Part shown: positions 48,813 through 57,874 of the stretch, one piece after another
Numbering within the stretch: position 1 is the stretch's first letter
Layout: each line of letters starts with the position of its first letter
Assembly: GCF_005780165.1 (NCBI RefSeq)
Contig: NZ_VAUV01000003.1
Coordinates: 349,900 to 413,899, forward strand
From: Phragmitibacter flavus
Lineage (GTDB): Bacteria > Verrucomicrobiota > Verrucomicrobiia > Verrucomicrobiales > Verrucomicrobiaceae
Direction of reading: 5' to 3'
Length of the DNA stretch: 64,000 nt
Notes under the pieces: generated by a model
Database searches by the model: none
Told to the model about the DNA's origin: nothing
The model's input: the letters and a program-made list of their open reading frames with translations, nothing else
Made by a program: the position numbers and the translations under genes

Positions 48813-50547
48813 GCGCCAAGTGTTTAAACCAGCACAGCAACTCGTCAACCAATCACCACGCCACATTCGTCTCCTTGTGACTTCCGCAACGCACCAGCAT
48901 TCCCTCATCGCCTTTGGCATCCTGTTCTGCTTGTTCGCCAATGCCTGCAGCAGCCGGCCACGCAGCAATGCGCACCTTACCCACCCCATCAACAAGGGCA
49001 AACCGGTTACCTTCACCGACAAAAAACCCACGGTTCGCTATCAGGAACCTGAATATTTAAGCTACGACGAATTGGTCGAACTCAGCAAAAATCCCGAGCC
49101 CACTCCCGCCGTCGCGCAGAAGCTCGAAAAATTCTGGCGTAGTCCTGTGATCAGCAACGAGGCATGGTTCTCCGGCAAACGCCCCCAGCATCAGAGCACC
49201 ACCCATCTTGGCCCTCTTCTGCGCGTGGCCAGTTGGAACATCGAAAAATCCCTGACCATCAACCCCGCTGCCGCCGCGATCCGCTCACAGAGCGCCTACG
49301 TCGATCTCATCCATTCCGACAAAGCCCCCGAGGGCTCGTCGAAACGGGAAATCATGCTGCGCCAGCGTGAACGTCTCGCCACGGCCGACATCATCTTTCT
49401 TCAGGAGATGGACATCGGCGTCACCCGCTCCAACAAAATCGACGCCGCCCGAACCCTGGCAAAAACTTTGGGCATGAACTACGCCTACGCTCCGCAATCG
49501 CTGGAAGTCGATCCCGTCCAGCTCGGACTCGAACCACGCGAGGGTATTCCTGCCGTTCAGCCCGACCGCTACAAAGGCGTTTTTGGCTCCGCCATCCTCA
49601 GCCGCTATCCGATTCTCAAAGTGGAAGCGTTCCAGCTGAAAACCCAGCCCTACAACTGGCACACCGACGAAAGCCGCCGCACTGACTTCGTCGAAGACAG
49701 CCGCCGCCTAGGCAGCGCCATCGTGTTTGAGAACGAAATCACCCGTGAACTCAAGATCGGCGGTCGCAACTACTTCCGGGTCGACATTGCTGTGCCTCAA
49801 GTCCCCGGCGGTGTCGTCACCCTCATCAACAACCACTTGGAAATCAAGACCCGCCCCAAAGGACGCAAAGCGCAGATGGACGAAATTCTCGGCTACATCA
49901 AGGACATCCCTCATCCCGTCATCATGGCGGGCGATCACAACAGTGCACCCGACGACTTGAGTTCCACGTCCCTGCTCCGCGTCATCTGGAGACAGATCGA
50001 CAGCCCCGCCGCCCTCCTCCGCACCACTGCCAGCCTCAGCGACATCCTCGCTGGCACGGTTGTCCCGCTCTATCGCGAACGCGGCATCCTCAATGCCATG
50101 AAAAACTTCCAGAACCCCCTCGCCTTCGACATTCCCATCCTCTTCCCCAACAATGTCCGCGGCCTGTTTGAGAGCGTGGAAGACCACCGGTTTGCCGATG
50201 GCAGCACTTTCGACTTCCGTGGTGATCGTGACCGCAGCATCAACGGCAGCAGAGCCATCCTCGCCAACAGCAATGAAAAACATTTCCGCGGACACAGCAC
50301 CACGTTCAGCGTCAGACGTCCAATCGGTCCCTTTGGCCGTTACCGGCTCGACTGGTTTTTCGTCCGTTCCGGCCACTTGAAAAAACCCCGCTCGAAAGAC
50401 GCCCCTTATCAGTTTGCTCCGCATTTCGGAGAAACCCTTGCCGAATTCAACGATGGCCTCACCAATCGCCTGTCTGATCACCAACCCATCGTCATTGACC
50501 TTCCCTTGGAGGAACCCGGCCAGGCGGTGGTGCCTGAGCGCGAGTAG
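48811..50547 (+). CDS. Exported endonuclease/exonuclease/phosphatase-family protein
   Basis: 578 residues if the ATG at 48811 is used. A GTG at 48877 gives a cleaner signal (TSATHQHSLIAFGILFCLFA then NACSS, lipobox-like) and avoids overlap with the divergent gene, so it is a serious alternative. EEP-fold motifs: VASWNIEKS (Asn), IIFLQEMDIG (catalytic Glu), VIMAGDHNSAP (Asp/Asn) and late NRLSDHQPIVIDLP (His). The family hydrolyses phosphodiesters in nucleic acids or lipids. With an envelope location a phospholipase or nuclease role is possible. A long N-terminal linker (to about 140) is family-atypical. Confidence 0.82.
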   Translation: MRQVFKPAQQLVNQSPRHIRLLVTSATHQHSLIAFGILFCLFANACSSRPRSNAHLTHPINKGKPVTFTDKKPTVRYQEPEYLSYDELVELSKNPEPTPAVAQKLEKFWRSPVISNEAWFSGKRPQHQSTTHLGPLLRVASWNIEKSLTINPAAAAIRSQSAYVDLIHSDKAPEGSSKREIMLRQRERLATADIIFLQEMDIGVTRSNKIDAARTLAKTLGMNYAYAPQSLEVDPVQLGLEPREGIPAVQPDRYKGVFGSAILSRYPILKVEAFQLKTQPYNWHTDESRRTDFVEDSRRLGSAIVFENEITRELKIGGRNYFRVDIAVPQVPGGVVTLINNHLEIKTRPKGRKAQMDEILGYIKDIPHPVIMAGDHNSAPDDLSSTSLLRVIWRQIDSPAALLRTTASLSDILAGTVVPLYRERGILNAMKNFQNPLAFDIPILFPNNVRGLFESVEDHRFADGSTFDFRGDRDRSINGSRAILANSNEKHFRGHSTTFSVRRPIGPFGRYRLDWFFVRSGHLKKPRSKDAPYQFAPHFGETLAEFNDGLTNRLSDHQPIVIDLPLEEPGQAVVPERE

Positions 50548-50567
50548 GACGGGATTCCCCGGTTCGA

Positions 50568-51488
50568 CTACTTTTTCAACGTCTTCACTATGCCCGGCAC
50601 GTTGACCAGAAAGATCAGCGCTGCCGCCATGTGATACCAGAAGTCCAGCTGCATCAGTCGGCTAATGCTCAGGTGCAACACGATGATGAGCAATCCGTAG
50701 AACAACGCCCAGCGTCGTCCTAATAACATCAGGAACGCCAGCAACTCCACCACCAGCCCCCCACCAAAGAAGATTCGGGCTAGGTTCGGATGCTCGTTCA
50801 TCAAGCTCACCACCGTAGCCAAAGTCTCAGGGATCGGGGCCAGCGTGTCATAATACGAGCTGTAGTTGGTCTTCTGCAGTTCCAGCGCCAGCCAGGGCAC
50901 ACGTTGAATCCACTCACCCTTGGAGGCGTCCAGCTTCACCCAGCCACAAACCACATAACTCGCAGCAAACACCACCATGGAAACATAAATGGCCCGCTGC
51001 TGAAGTGGTTCCAGAGGCCTCAACCACGAACTGCGGCTCAACGGCACCGAACGATGCACCGGCACCAGATACACCAAAAACTGTCCCAGCAAAATCATGC
51101 TGACCAACTGCGTGCTGTGATTGATCGCCCCCTGTGAATTCGCCAGAGTGCCAATCCCAATGCTGAAAAACAAAGCCGGCAACAACCCCAGGGCCGGGAA
51201 CCATCCCGCTGCATAAACCACCAAACCGATGACCGTCAGCGTCTGCCAAAGCCACAAAGGCGAGAGATTGCGCAACCAGTCGAGATTCACCCAATGGGCC
51301 AGCCCCGTCAGTTTCTCACTGTCAGCCGCTCCCAGGGAACCCACCTCCCACTTGATCGCCACAAATGCCAGCACGGCAAAGGCAATCCGCATCACCAACA
51401 TCTCAACCTGCCCCAGCCTGAAGCGGTCAATTGGCAGTTCATCGGGTTTCTTGATGACGATACCAGCAAATTGGGAAAAGAAACTCAT
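50568..51488 (-). CDS. Polytopic membrane protein, HTTM-like
   Basis: 306 residues with about eight membrane helices (for example LVMRIAFAVLAFVAIKW, LWQTLTVIGLVVYAAGWFPA, GLVVELLAFLMLLGRRWALF, HMAAALIFLVNVPGI). Conserved-looking His and Tyr residues (AINHSTQLVS, DFWYHMAAALI) resemble HTTM (gamma-carboxylase-related) membrane domains, but it is shorter than characterised family members. It overlaps the upstream 159-residue protein gene by 4 bases (ATGA), so the pair is translationally coupled. Function unknown. Confidence 0.7.
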   Translation of the reverse strand: MSFFSQFAGIVIKKPDELPIDRFRLGQVEMLVMRIAFAVLAFVAIKWEVGSLGAADSEKLTGLAHWVNLDWLRNLSPLWLWQTLTVIGLVVYAAGWFPALGLLPALFFSIGIGTLANSQGAINHSTQLVSMILLGQFLVYLVPVHRSVPLSRSSWLRPLEPLQQRAIYVSMVVFAASYVVCGWVKLDASKGEWIQRVPWLALELQKTNYSSYYDTLAPIPETLATVVSLMNEHPNLARIFFGGGLVVELLAFLMLLGRRWALFYGLLIIVLHLSISRLMQLDFWYHMAAALIFLVNVPGIVKTLKK

Positions 51489-51964
51489 AGGGGGCGCTCG
51501 GCAACGAGAACTGGTTTGCCGGCAGCGATGTTTCCATCGTCCAGCGTGAAAACTTTGTAATAGAGACGCAGTCCCGTGATGTGGTCACCTTGCAGCGCCA
51601 GCTTCTCGCGCTTCAACCTTGGGAAAAGTTTTTCCATCAATTTACCACCCGCCTCGCGTTGCTCCTCCGGCAAGGCATCCCGGGTGTCGCGATCCTTCGG
51701 ATTACAGATCTTCTTCAGTTCCGTGATGTAAACCTTCTTCTGGCTGGCCGTGCCCGTTCCAAACAAGGTATGCATCGGTAGCGGCTTGTCATTCTGATCC
51801 GTCACAAACAACACGTCCGATTCATCGTCCAACCGTGAATACATCGGAAAGTTGGAAAAGGGATATTGTTCCCCAACCACCATCAAAAAAACCGTGAGGA
51901 TCAGCACATGGCGGATCTGTAGTCCCCTCCAATATCGCTGCAATCGATCAAAAAATTTGGCCAT
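51485..51964 (-). CDS. Single-helix membrane protein paired with the HTTM-like protein
   Basis: 159 residues: an N-terminal amphipathic segment, one membrane helix (about 18-36, HVLILTVFLMVVGEQYPFSN) and a soluble C-terminal domain (SRLDDESDVLFVTDQNDKPL, KLALQGDHITGLRLYYKVFT). No recognised family. The 4-base overlap with the downstream membrane protein gene suggests a two-component membrane complex; that is inference. Confidence 0.65.
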   Translation of the reverse strand: MAKFFDRLQRYWRGLQIRHVLILTVFLMVVGEQYPFSNFPMYSRLDDESDVLFVTDQNDKPLPMHTLFGTGTASQKKVYITELKKICNPKDRDTRDALPEEQREAGGKLMEKLFPRLKREKLALQGDHITGLRLYYKVFTLDDGNIAAGKPVLVAERPL

Positions 51965-52086
51965 CAGATATAGATCACAAATTGAACCAGGAACCGTGAG
52001 CCTCTCTTCTCATCTTCGAGTAGAAGCTCCTCGCATCAGGGGCGGTATCTTTCACCTGCAAAGCTTCCTCCGTCAACCGTCAGCCA

Positions 52087-53901
52087 TCAATCTTTGCCTG
52101 TCGCCGCTTCCACCATGGCGGCAGGAAAAAGTTCCGGATATTTCTCCACCGCCATTGCCTGCGCCAGTTTGTGAATGGCCAGTGCATCCCCCTCCTGCAA
52201 CGCCTTCTCCACCAATCCCTGACAATCCTTCGAACTCAGCTTGCGAATTGCGTGCTTCACCGCCGCCACCTGTGGACTCGACGCACTCAACTCATCAAGC
52301 CCGAGCCCCACCAATAGCGGCGTCAATGACACGTCGCCCGCCATCTCCCCACAAATACCCACCCAAATTTTCGCCCGGTGCGCCGCATCCACCACCATCT
52401 TGATCAACCGCAACACCCCCGGATGCGTCTGCTGGTAAAGCTCCGACACCCGCTCGTTCACCCGGTCCACCGCCAGCGTGTATTGCACCAGATCATTGGT
52501 CCCGATGCTGAAAAAATCTACATGCGGCGTCAGCAGATCCGCAATCGCCGCCGCTCCAGGCACTTCAATCATCGCGCCGATCTGCACCTTGCTGCAAACA
52601 TTCACCCCCTGCTGCACCAGCTCCTCGCGACACTCCGCCAGCAAACGGTTCGCTTCGATCACCTCCGCCACGCCGGAAATCATCGGATACATGATCCCCA
52701 CATTGCCATGGCAACTGGCGCGTAAAATCGCCCGCAACTGCTTTTTGAACGCCTCCGGCAAGGCCAGTGAAACCCGAATCCCACGCCAGCCCAAAAACGG
52801 ATTCTGCTCCAGCTCCCGCTCATACTCCACCAGCTTGTCTCCCCCCACATCCAGCGTGCGGAAAATCACCTGCTGCGGTGCCACTTCGGCCGCCACCTTG
52901 GAATAAAGCGCCGTCAGCTTCTCCTCGCTCGCATGCGGATCTTCCAGATAAAGAAACTCCGTGCGGAACAACCCCACGCCCTCCGCACCGCATTCAGCAA
53001 TCAGCGGCAACTCCTCCACAAACTCCACATTCGCCCCCACCAGCACCCGGTTGCCATCCGTCGTCTTCGCCGGACCCGTCCCGCCAGCCAGCAGTTTCGC
53101 CTCCTTGGCTTCCGCCGCTGCCGCCAGCGCCTTGTATCGCTCCAGCGTGTCCGCCGTCGGATTCAACACCAAAATGCCTTCATTCCCATCCAGCAGCACT
53201 TCGTCACCGTGCTCCAGTGCTTCCACGATTCCATGCAACCTCACCACCGCCGGCAAACCCAGTGCCCGCGCCACGATCGCCGTGTGCGAAGTCCGGCTGC
53301 CCAGCTCCACTGCAAATCCCAACACCCGGTTGCGATCCAGCTGCACCGTCTCGCTCGGCGTCAGGTCATGTGCAATGCAAACCGCCGAAGCCCCGCCGTC
53401 ATCATAAAGTCCATCATCCCCGCGCAAATGCTTCAACACCCGCAACGCCACGTCCTTGATGTCCAGTGCCCTCTCACGCAGGTAGGCATCCGGCATGCGA
53501 TTGAACGAATCCATGCAGTTTTTCACCACCCGGTAGTAGGCCGACTCCGCGCACTCCAGCCCTTCCCGCACAAAGTTCTCCACCTGCTCCCTCACAAAAC
53601 TGTCCTCCAACACCATCACATGCATCTCCAGAATCTCATGCGTGTGGCGGTCCAGATCTTCGTCCAGCCCCTGCATCAATTTCTCCAGTTCCTCCCGCGT
53701 GCTCTCCACCGCCTGATGAAAACGCGCCAGTTCCTCATCCACCTTCGCCATCACAATACGGCGCATCGACGGTGGCTCAAAGCTCCCGCCTACGTGCCGC
53801 ACAAAGCCATGCGCCACCCCTCCGGAAACAGGCGTGCCTTGAAAAATGCGCTCCTGCTTTTCGGTCTTCGGGTCGATGGGTGTATTCAGAGTCGTCTCCA
53901 C
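52087..53901 (-). CDS. ptsI: PTS enzyme I (phosphoenolpyruvate-protein phosphotransferase)
   Basis: 604 residues, slightly longer than the usual 575 because of a 19-residue N-terminal tail. The phospho-carrier His is H206 in LGSRTSHTAIVARALGLPAV. The PEP-binding TIM barrel shows FRTEFLYL, VIFRTLDVGGDK and FFSIGTNDLVQYTLAVDR. It transfers phosphate from PEP to HPr, encoded 84 bases upstream. With hprK it forms a set, but no EIIA, EIIB or EIIC gene is in the window, so the role is likely regulatory. Confidence 0.95.
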   Translation of the reverse strand: METTLNTPIDPKTEKQERIFQGTPVSGGVAHGFVRHVGGSFEPPSMRRIVMAKVDEELARFHQAVESTREELEKLMQGLDEDLDRHTHEILEMHVMVLEDSFVREQVENFVREGLECAESAYYRVVKNCMDSFNRMPDAYLRERALDIKDVALRVLKHLRGDDGLYDDGGASAVCIAHDLTPSETVQLDRNRVLGFAVELGSRTSHTAIVARALGLPAVVRLHGIVEALEHGDEVLLDGNEGILVLNPTADTLERYKALAAAAEAKEAKLLAGGTGPAKTTDGNRVLVGANVEFVEELPLIAECGAEGVGLFRTEFLYLEDPHASEEKLTALYSKVAAEVAPQQVIFRTLDVGGDKLVEYERELEQNPFLGWRGIRVSLALPEAFKKQLRAILRASCHGNVGIMYPMISGVAEVIEANRLLAECREELVQQGVNVCSKVQIGAMIEVPGAAAIADLLTPHVDFFSIGTNDLVQYTLAVDRVNERVSELYQQTHPGVLRLIKMVVDAAHRAKIWVGICGEMAGDVSLTPLLVGLGLDELSASSPQVAAVKHAIRKLSSKDCQGLVEKALQEGDALAIHKLAQAMAVEKYPELFPAAMVEAATGKD

Positions 53902-53985
53902 AAATCATGAGAAGGCGCCCGCCAGCACGATCTCAAAAACACGACCGAACCCGGGGGCAAACCATCACCCCCTAACCAAGCAGGC

Positions 53986-54258
53986 TCACTCCCCGTCGTC
54001 AAACCCGCTTTGCACAAGACCACCAAGATCCTGCATCGCCGTTTCCGCGTCCGAACCTTCCGCAATGATCAAAATCTTCGCCCCACACCCCGCCGCCAGC
54101 ATCATCAGGCCCATGATGCTCTTGCCATTCACCTGCTCATCGTCCTTCTCCACCCAAATGCTGCACGCATACTTGCTGGCACGTTTGACAAATTGAGCCG
54201 CCGGACGCGCATGCAAGCCGAGCTTGTTAACGATGGTAAATTCTTTGCTGAGGGTCAT
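53986..54258 (-). CDS. ptsH: HPr phosphocarrier protein
   Basis: 90 residues. The active-site His H16 is in GLHARPAAQFVKRAS and the regulatory Ser S47 in VNGKSIMGLMMLAA, so it can be phosphorylated by EI and by HPr kinase. The C-terminal helix reads AETAMQDLGGLVQSGFDD. It sits between hprK and ptsI on the same strand. Confidence 0.95.
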   Translation of the reverse strand: MTLSKEFTIVNKLGLHARPAAQFVKRASKYACSIWVEKDDEQVNGKSIMGLMMLAAGCGAKILIIAEGSDAETAMQDLGGLVQSGFDDGE

Positions 54259-54306
54259 GAGATTGCAATACAGGCACAGGTTTTTCGCACTAACAGCACA
54301 AACGGA

Positions 54307-55284
54307 CTACTTTAATTGATCATCCGCCATCTTTTTCAACAGTCTTTGATCAAATTCGGCCGCGCTGTCATAGCCGTAGGTGCGTAATTTGTGGTTCAAA
54401 GCCGCCACCTCAATCAAACCGGCAACATCCCGGCCCGCCGTCACCGGCACCTCGATCAATGCCACCTTCTGGCCCAGAATCGACGTGCTGTGCGATCCTG
54501 AATCAAACCGCTCCACTTCTCCAAGGTCCACATTCGGCGCCAGTTGAATCACCAAATCCAGCCGCTTGGTCAATCGAACCGCCCCCACCCCGAACATCGC
54601 CGCCACATTCAGCAGTCCAATCCCACGCACCTCAATCATATACCGCGTCAACCCCGGTGCCGTCCCCAAGAGATCGCGCTCCTCAATCAACCGGAAATGC
54701 ACCGCATCATCCGCCACCATGCTGCCGCCACGCTCCAGCAAACCCAACACCGCCTCGCTTTTGCCACTGCCACTCGGACCCTGGATCAGCACCCCCATCC
54801 CCTGACAATCCACCAGACACCCATGCAAAACAGTGGTTGGCGCAAACGCCCAGTCGAGCCGGATCGTCGCAGCATTGATGAACTTCATCGTCAAAATGCT
54901 CGACTGAAATACCGAAACCCCCATCTCGGTCGCAATAGCCAGCAAATCTTCCGGCAATCGTTTGTCCCTCGCGATCACCAGACACGGAATGTCCGCCTGG
55001 CAAAGCTGGCGAAACCGGTCCCTCGCCACTTCAGGATCAAGGCCGTTCAGATAGGAAATCTCCGAATTGCCGATTACCTGCACCCGCTTGTAAGCAAAGT
55101 AGGTGAAAAAACCACTCAACGCCAAACCCGGGCGGTTCACCGATGGCTCCAGAATCTTCCTCGAAAAACCGGCCGCCGACCCGATCAGTTTGATTTTCAA
55201 CGTCTCACGATTGTCCTCGTAAAAGTCCCCCACCGTGATGAACGACGGACGCTTTACTTTGTGTGAGATGCTCACTTCTGCCAT
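54307..55284 (-). CDS. hprK: HPr kinase/phosphorylase
   Basis: 325 residues from the ATG at 55284; an in-frame start at 55344 adds 20 residues lacking family similarity. The P-loop GPSGSGKS is at 169-176, and the HprK signature GRDVAGLIEVAALNHKLRTY lies near the C-terminus. The enzyme phosphorylates HPr at Ser and also reverses it. First gene of the hprK-ptsH-ptsI run. Such sets in Gram-negatives usually signal carbon, nitrogen or cell-wall status instead of sugar transport. Confidence 0.94.
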   Translation of the reverse strand: MAEVSISHKVKRPSFITVGDFYEDNRETLKIKLIGSAAGFSRKILEPSVNRPGLALSGFFTYFAYKRVQVIGNSEISYLNGLDPEVARDRFRQLCQADIPCLVIARDKRLPEDLLAIATEMGVSVFQSSILTMKFINAATIRLDWAFAPTTVLHGCLVDCQGMGVLIQGPSGSGKSEAVLGLLERGGSMVADDAVHFRLIEERDLLGTAPGLTRYMIEVRGIGLLNVAAMFGVGAVRLTKRLDLVIQLAPNVDLGEVERFDSGSHSTSILGQKVALIEVPVTAGRDVAGLIEVAALNHKLRTYGYDSAAEFDQRLLKKMADDQLK

Positions 55285-55416
55285 TGAGGCATTGTAGAGC
55301 GCCCCCCGCACATGGCAACCCTCAAACAAACTTGTAAGACCCACCCTTTTCGCTCGTCAAAAAGAAGCTCACCCCTCAGAATTTTCCCACCTGCTCACAG
55401 CTTCCCTCCCTGACCC

Positions 55417-57264
55417 ATGAAACCGCTCGCTTTCCTGCTGCTCTTCTTTGTCTTCACCACCCAAATTAAAGCCGCCGACCGGCCCAACATCCTCTGGATT
55501 ACCATCGAAGACACCAGTCCCAACCTCGGCTGTTATGGCGATACTTTCGCCCGCACCCCCAACCTCGACGCCTTCGCCGCCCGTGGCCAGCTCTTCCAGC
55601 ACGCCTGGTCCAACGCCCCCGTCTGCGCCCCCGCCCGCACCGCCATCATCACCGGGATGTATCCACCCAGCACCGGAGCCGAACACATGCGCAGTCAGGT
55701 CCCCCTTCCCGCTGGCGTCGAAATGTATCCGCAACTCCTGCGTCGCGCCGGCTACTACTGCACCAATAACAACAAGGAAGACTACAATCACGAAAAGCCC
55801 AAAGGCACCTGGGACGACAGCTCCAAAAAAGCCCATTGGAAAAATCGCGCCGCCAACCAGCCCTTCTTCGCCATCTTCAACTCCACTACCACGCACGAGA
55901 GCCAAAATCGCAAACCCAACCGCCAGCTCATCTCCGATCCCAGCAAGGTCCCTCTTCCCCCCTTTCATCCCGACACTCCAGAAGTTCGCGGTGACTGGGC
56001 CCAATGTTACGACAACATCGCCACCATGGACGGCGAGTTTCAAAAGCACCTCGACGAACTCACCGCCGCCGGCCTGGCCGAAGACACCATCATCTTCTTC
56101 TACGGGGACCACGGCACCGGCCTCCCCCGCTTCAAACGCTGGCCCGGCAATGGCGGCATGCAGGTCCCCTTCATCGTCCACTTCCCCAAAAAATGGCAGC
56201 ACCTTGCACCGCAAGCCTACTCGCCGGGAGCCAAATCCGAGGAACTCATCAGCTTCGTCGACCTCGCCCCCACCCTGCTCAGCCTCATCGGTGAACCCAT
56301 TCCCGATTACATCCAAGGTCGTCCCTTCTGCGGCACCAAACGCGCTCCTGCCCCTGAATACCTGCATGGGTTCCGGTCCCGAATGGACGAACGCCAAGAC
56401 TTCATGCGCAGCATCACTGACGGTCGCTACGTCTACATCCGCCACTACATGCCCCACGTCCCCTACGGCCTGCGCCTGTCCTACCAGTCGATGATGCCCA
56501 CCATGCAAATCTGGGAGAAGCTCGCCAAGGCAAATCAGCTCAACTCCGTCCAGGCTGACTACTGGAAACCAAAACCGTTCGAAGCCCTTTACGACCTGCA
56601 GTCCGACCCTTGGGAAACCGTCAATCTCGCCTCGTCCACCGATCACACCGAAACGCTCCACCGACTCCGTGCCGCCCAGCAAAAGCACCTCGTCAACATC
56701 CGCGACCTCGGTTTCATCCCCGAAGCCGAACGTATTCGCACCGCCGCCGGCAACTCCCCAAGGGATGCCTTCCAAGACGACAGCACCTACCCGGTTCAGG
56801 AAGTGGTTGCCCTTGCCAACCTCGCCACCGATCCCGGTCAAACCGATCCCCTGCCACTCCTTACCGCCCTTGAGAATCCCAATCCCATCTTGCGATACTG
56901 GGCCGCCACCGGCCTGCTGATCCGAGGCCAATCCGTCTACACCGACGCCTACCCCGCCCTCAAAAAAGCGCTCATCGATCCCACTCCCAGCGTGCAGATC
57001 ATCATCGCCGAGATCGTCGCCCGCCATGGCGATGCCGCCGACCAGCAGGAAGCCTTGTCCATCCTGCTAAAGCTCGCCAATGTCGAGCAATCCGACTGGT
57101 TCACTGCCGTCGAAGCCCTCAACTCCGTCATCGCCCTCGGCGACCGCGCCGCCACCATCAAGGACGAAATCGCCGCCCTGCCTCAATCTCTCCCCACAAC
57201 GCCGAAGCGACTCGCCGAATACGTTCCCCGGCTCATCGAAACCCTTACGACTTCCGGGGAATAA
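55417..57264 (+). CDS. Exported type I sulfatase with C-terminal helical-repeat extension
   Basis: 615 residues. A signal peptide (MKPLAFLLLFFVFTTQIKA) precedes the sulfatase fold: metal Asp pair region NILWITIEDTSPNLGCYG, formylglycine site CAPAR at C70-R74 (CxPxR), IITGMYPPSTGAEH and FYGDHGTGLPRFKRWPGN. The last about 130 residues read as HEAT-like helical repeats (AVALANLATDPGQ-like and VQIIIAEIVARHGDAADQQE), an addition common in Verrucomicrobial and Planctomycetal sulfatases. It desulfates polysaccharide or other sulfate esters in the periplasm after Cys maturation, needing a formylglycine-generating enzyme not encoded here. Monocistronic, divergent from hprK. Confidence 0.92.
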   Translation: MKPLAFLLLFFVFTTQIKAADRPNILWITIEDTSPNLGCYGDTFARTPNLDAFAARGQLFQHAWSNAPVCAPARTAIITGMYPPSTGAEHMRSQVPLPAGVEMYPQLLRRAGYYCTNNNKEDYNHEKPKGTWDDSSKKAHWKNRAANQPFFAIFNSTTTHESQNRKPNRQLISDPSKVPLPPFHPDTPEVRGDWAQCYDNIATMDGEFQKHLDELTAAGLAEDTIIFFYGDHGTGLPRFKRWPGNGGMQVPFIVHFPKKWQHLAPQAYSPGAKSEELISFVDLAPTLLSLIGEPIPDYIQGRPFCGTKRAPAPEYLHGFRSRMDERQDFMRSITDGRYVYIRHYMPHVPYGLRLSYQSMMPTMQIWEKLAKANQLNSVQADYWKPKPFEALYDLQSDPWETVNLASSTDHTETLHRLRAAQQKHLVNIRDLGFIPEAERIRTAAGNSPRDAFQDDSTYPVQEVVALANLATDPGQTDPLPLLTALENPNPILRYWAATGLLIRGQSVYTDAYPALKKALIDPTPSVQIIIAEIVARHGDAADQQEALSILLKLANVEQSDWFTAVEALNSVIALGDRAATIKDEIAALPQSLPTTPKRLAEYVPRLIETLTTSGE

Positions 57265-57309
57265 CCGCTTTGGAGTGCGGTGGCTGAGAACGTCAGGGTC
57301 ACCTGACGT
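57265..57309. repeat. REP-like half-site and adjoining hairpin
   Basis: Immediately after the sulfatase stop, CCGCTTTGGAGTGCGGTG (57265-57282) matches the arms of the inverted repeat at 6412-6532. It is followed by a perfect 8-bp hairpin (57290-57297 with 57302-57309, ACGTCAGG/CCTGACGT, loop GTCA). No T-tract follows. It may be a truncated REP-type unit or part of a terminator structure. Confidence 0.45.
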
Positions 57310-57441
57310 CGGCGACCCCGTTTTCGCCAGCGCCAGCGATCCCAAAAACTCAACCCATTGCGCAATCCCTCGTGCATTTACGAAAGCGGCGTCGCGCTTA
57401 AACACTTGCCACCAAAGTCCACAACACCCCGCCGATCCGCC

Positions 57442-57828
57442 TTAAGCAGCCAATCGCGCACGTCTCGCGGCAATGAACGACCGCACACACATCACCAAAA
57501 ACATTGCACAAAGAATTCCCATGGTGATCTGCACCACAGGTGCCCGCAAAACGATGGATTCGTCGCCACCGAGATACTTGATCAGCTTGGGAATGCCCAT
57601 GCCAAATCCCCCGAGTGTTCCAATCAGGCCCAACAAGGCGGCCACATGCATGGCGTGTTTGTTGGCCGCCTGACTCTTGCGTGCAATGGCCGACAACAGC
57701 AGCAAAATCAATCCAATGAACGCCGGAATCAGCGCCGTAATCGATTTTGCTGTCGCCCCGGCTAGCAGGAAGGCAACGACGCCAAGGGCGATCAAAAGGG
57801 AACCAAAAATGAGGGAGATACGGGCCAT
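57442..57828 (-). CDS. Small polytopic membrane protein
   Basis: 128 residues from the ATG at 57828 (the frame to 57870 adds 14 residues). Four membrane helices: about 4-24 (ISLIFGSLLIALGVVAFLLA), 30-48 (ITALIPAFIGLILLLLSAIA), 58-78 (HAMHVAALLGLIGTLGGFGM) and 92-115 (VQITMGILCAMFLVMCVRSF). No recognised motif; unknown function. It is 46 bases from the pseudopilin gene, same strand, and may be a passenger of that operon. Confidence 0.65.
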   Translation of the reverse strand: MARISLIFGSLLIALGVVAFLLAGATAKSITALIPAFIGLILLLLSAIARKSQAANKHAMHVAALLGLIGTLGGFGMGIPKLIKYLGGDESIVLRAPVVQITMGILCAMFLVMCVRSFIAARRARLAA

Positions 57829-57874
57829 GTGAAAAATAAAAAAATCGGAATCGAACAGCTGTCTACTCAAAAGA

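Noticed and set aside
55369..57027. 552-codon open frame on the minus strand
   Set aside because: Antisense to the sulfatase, which has an intact catalytic CAPAR site and a signal peptide.
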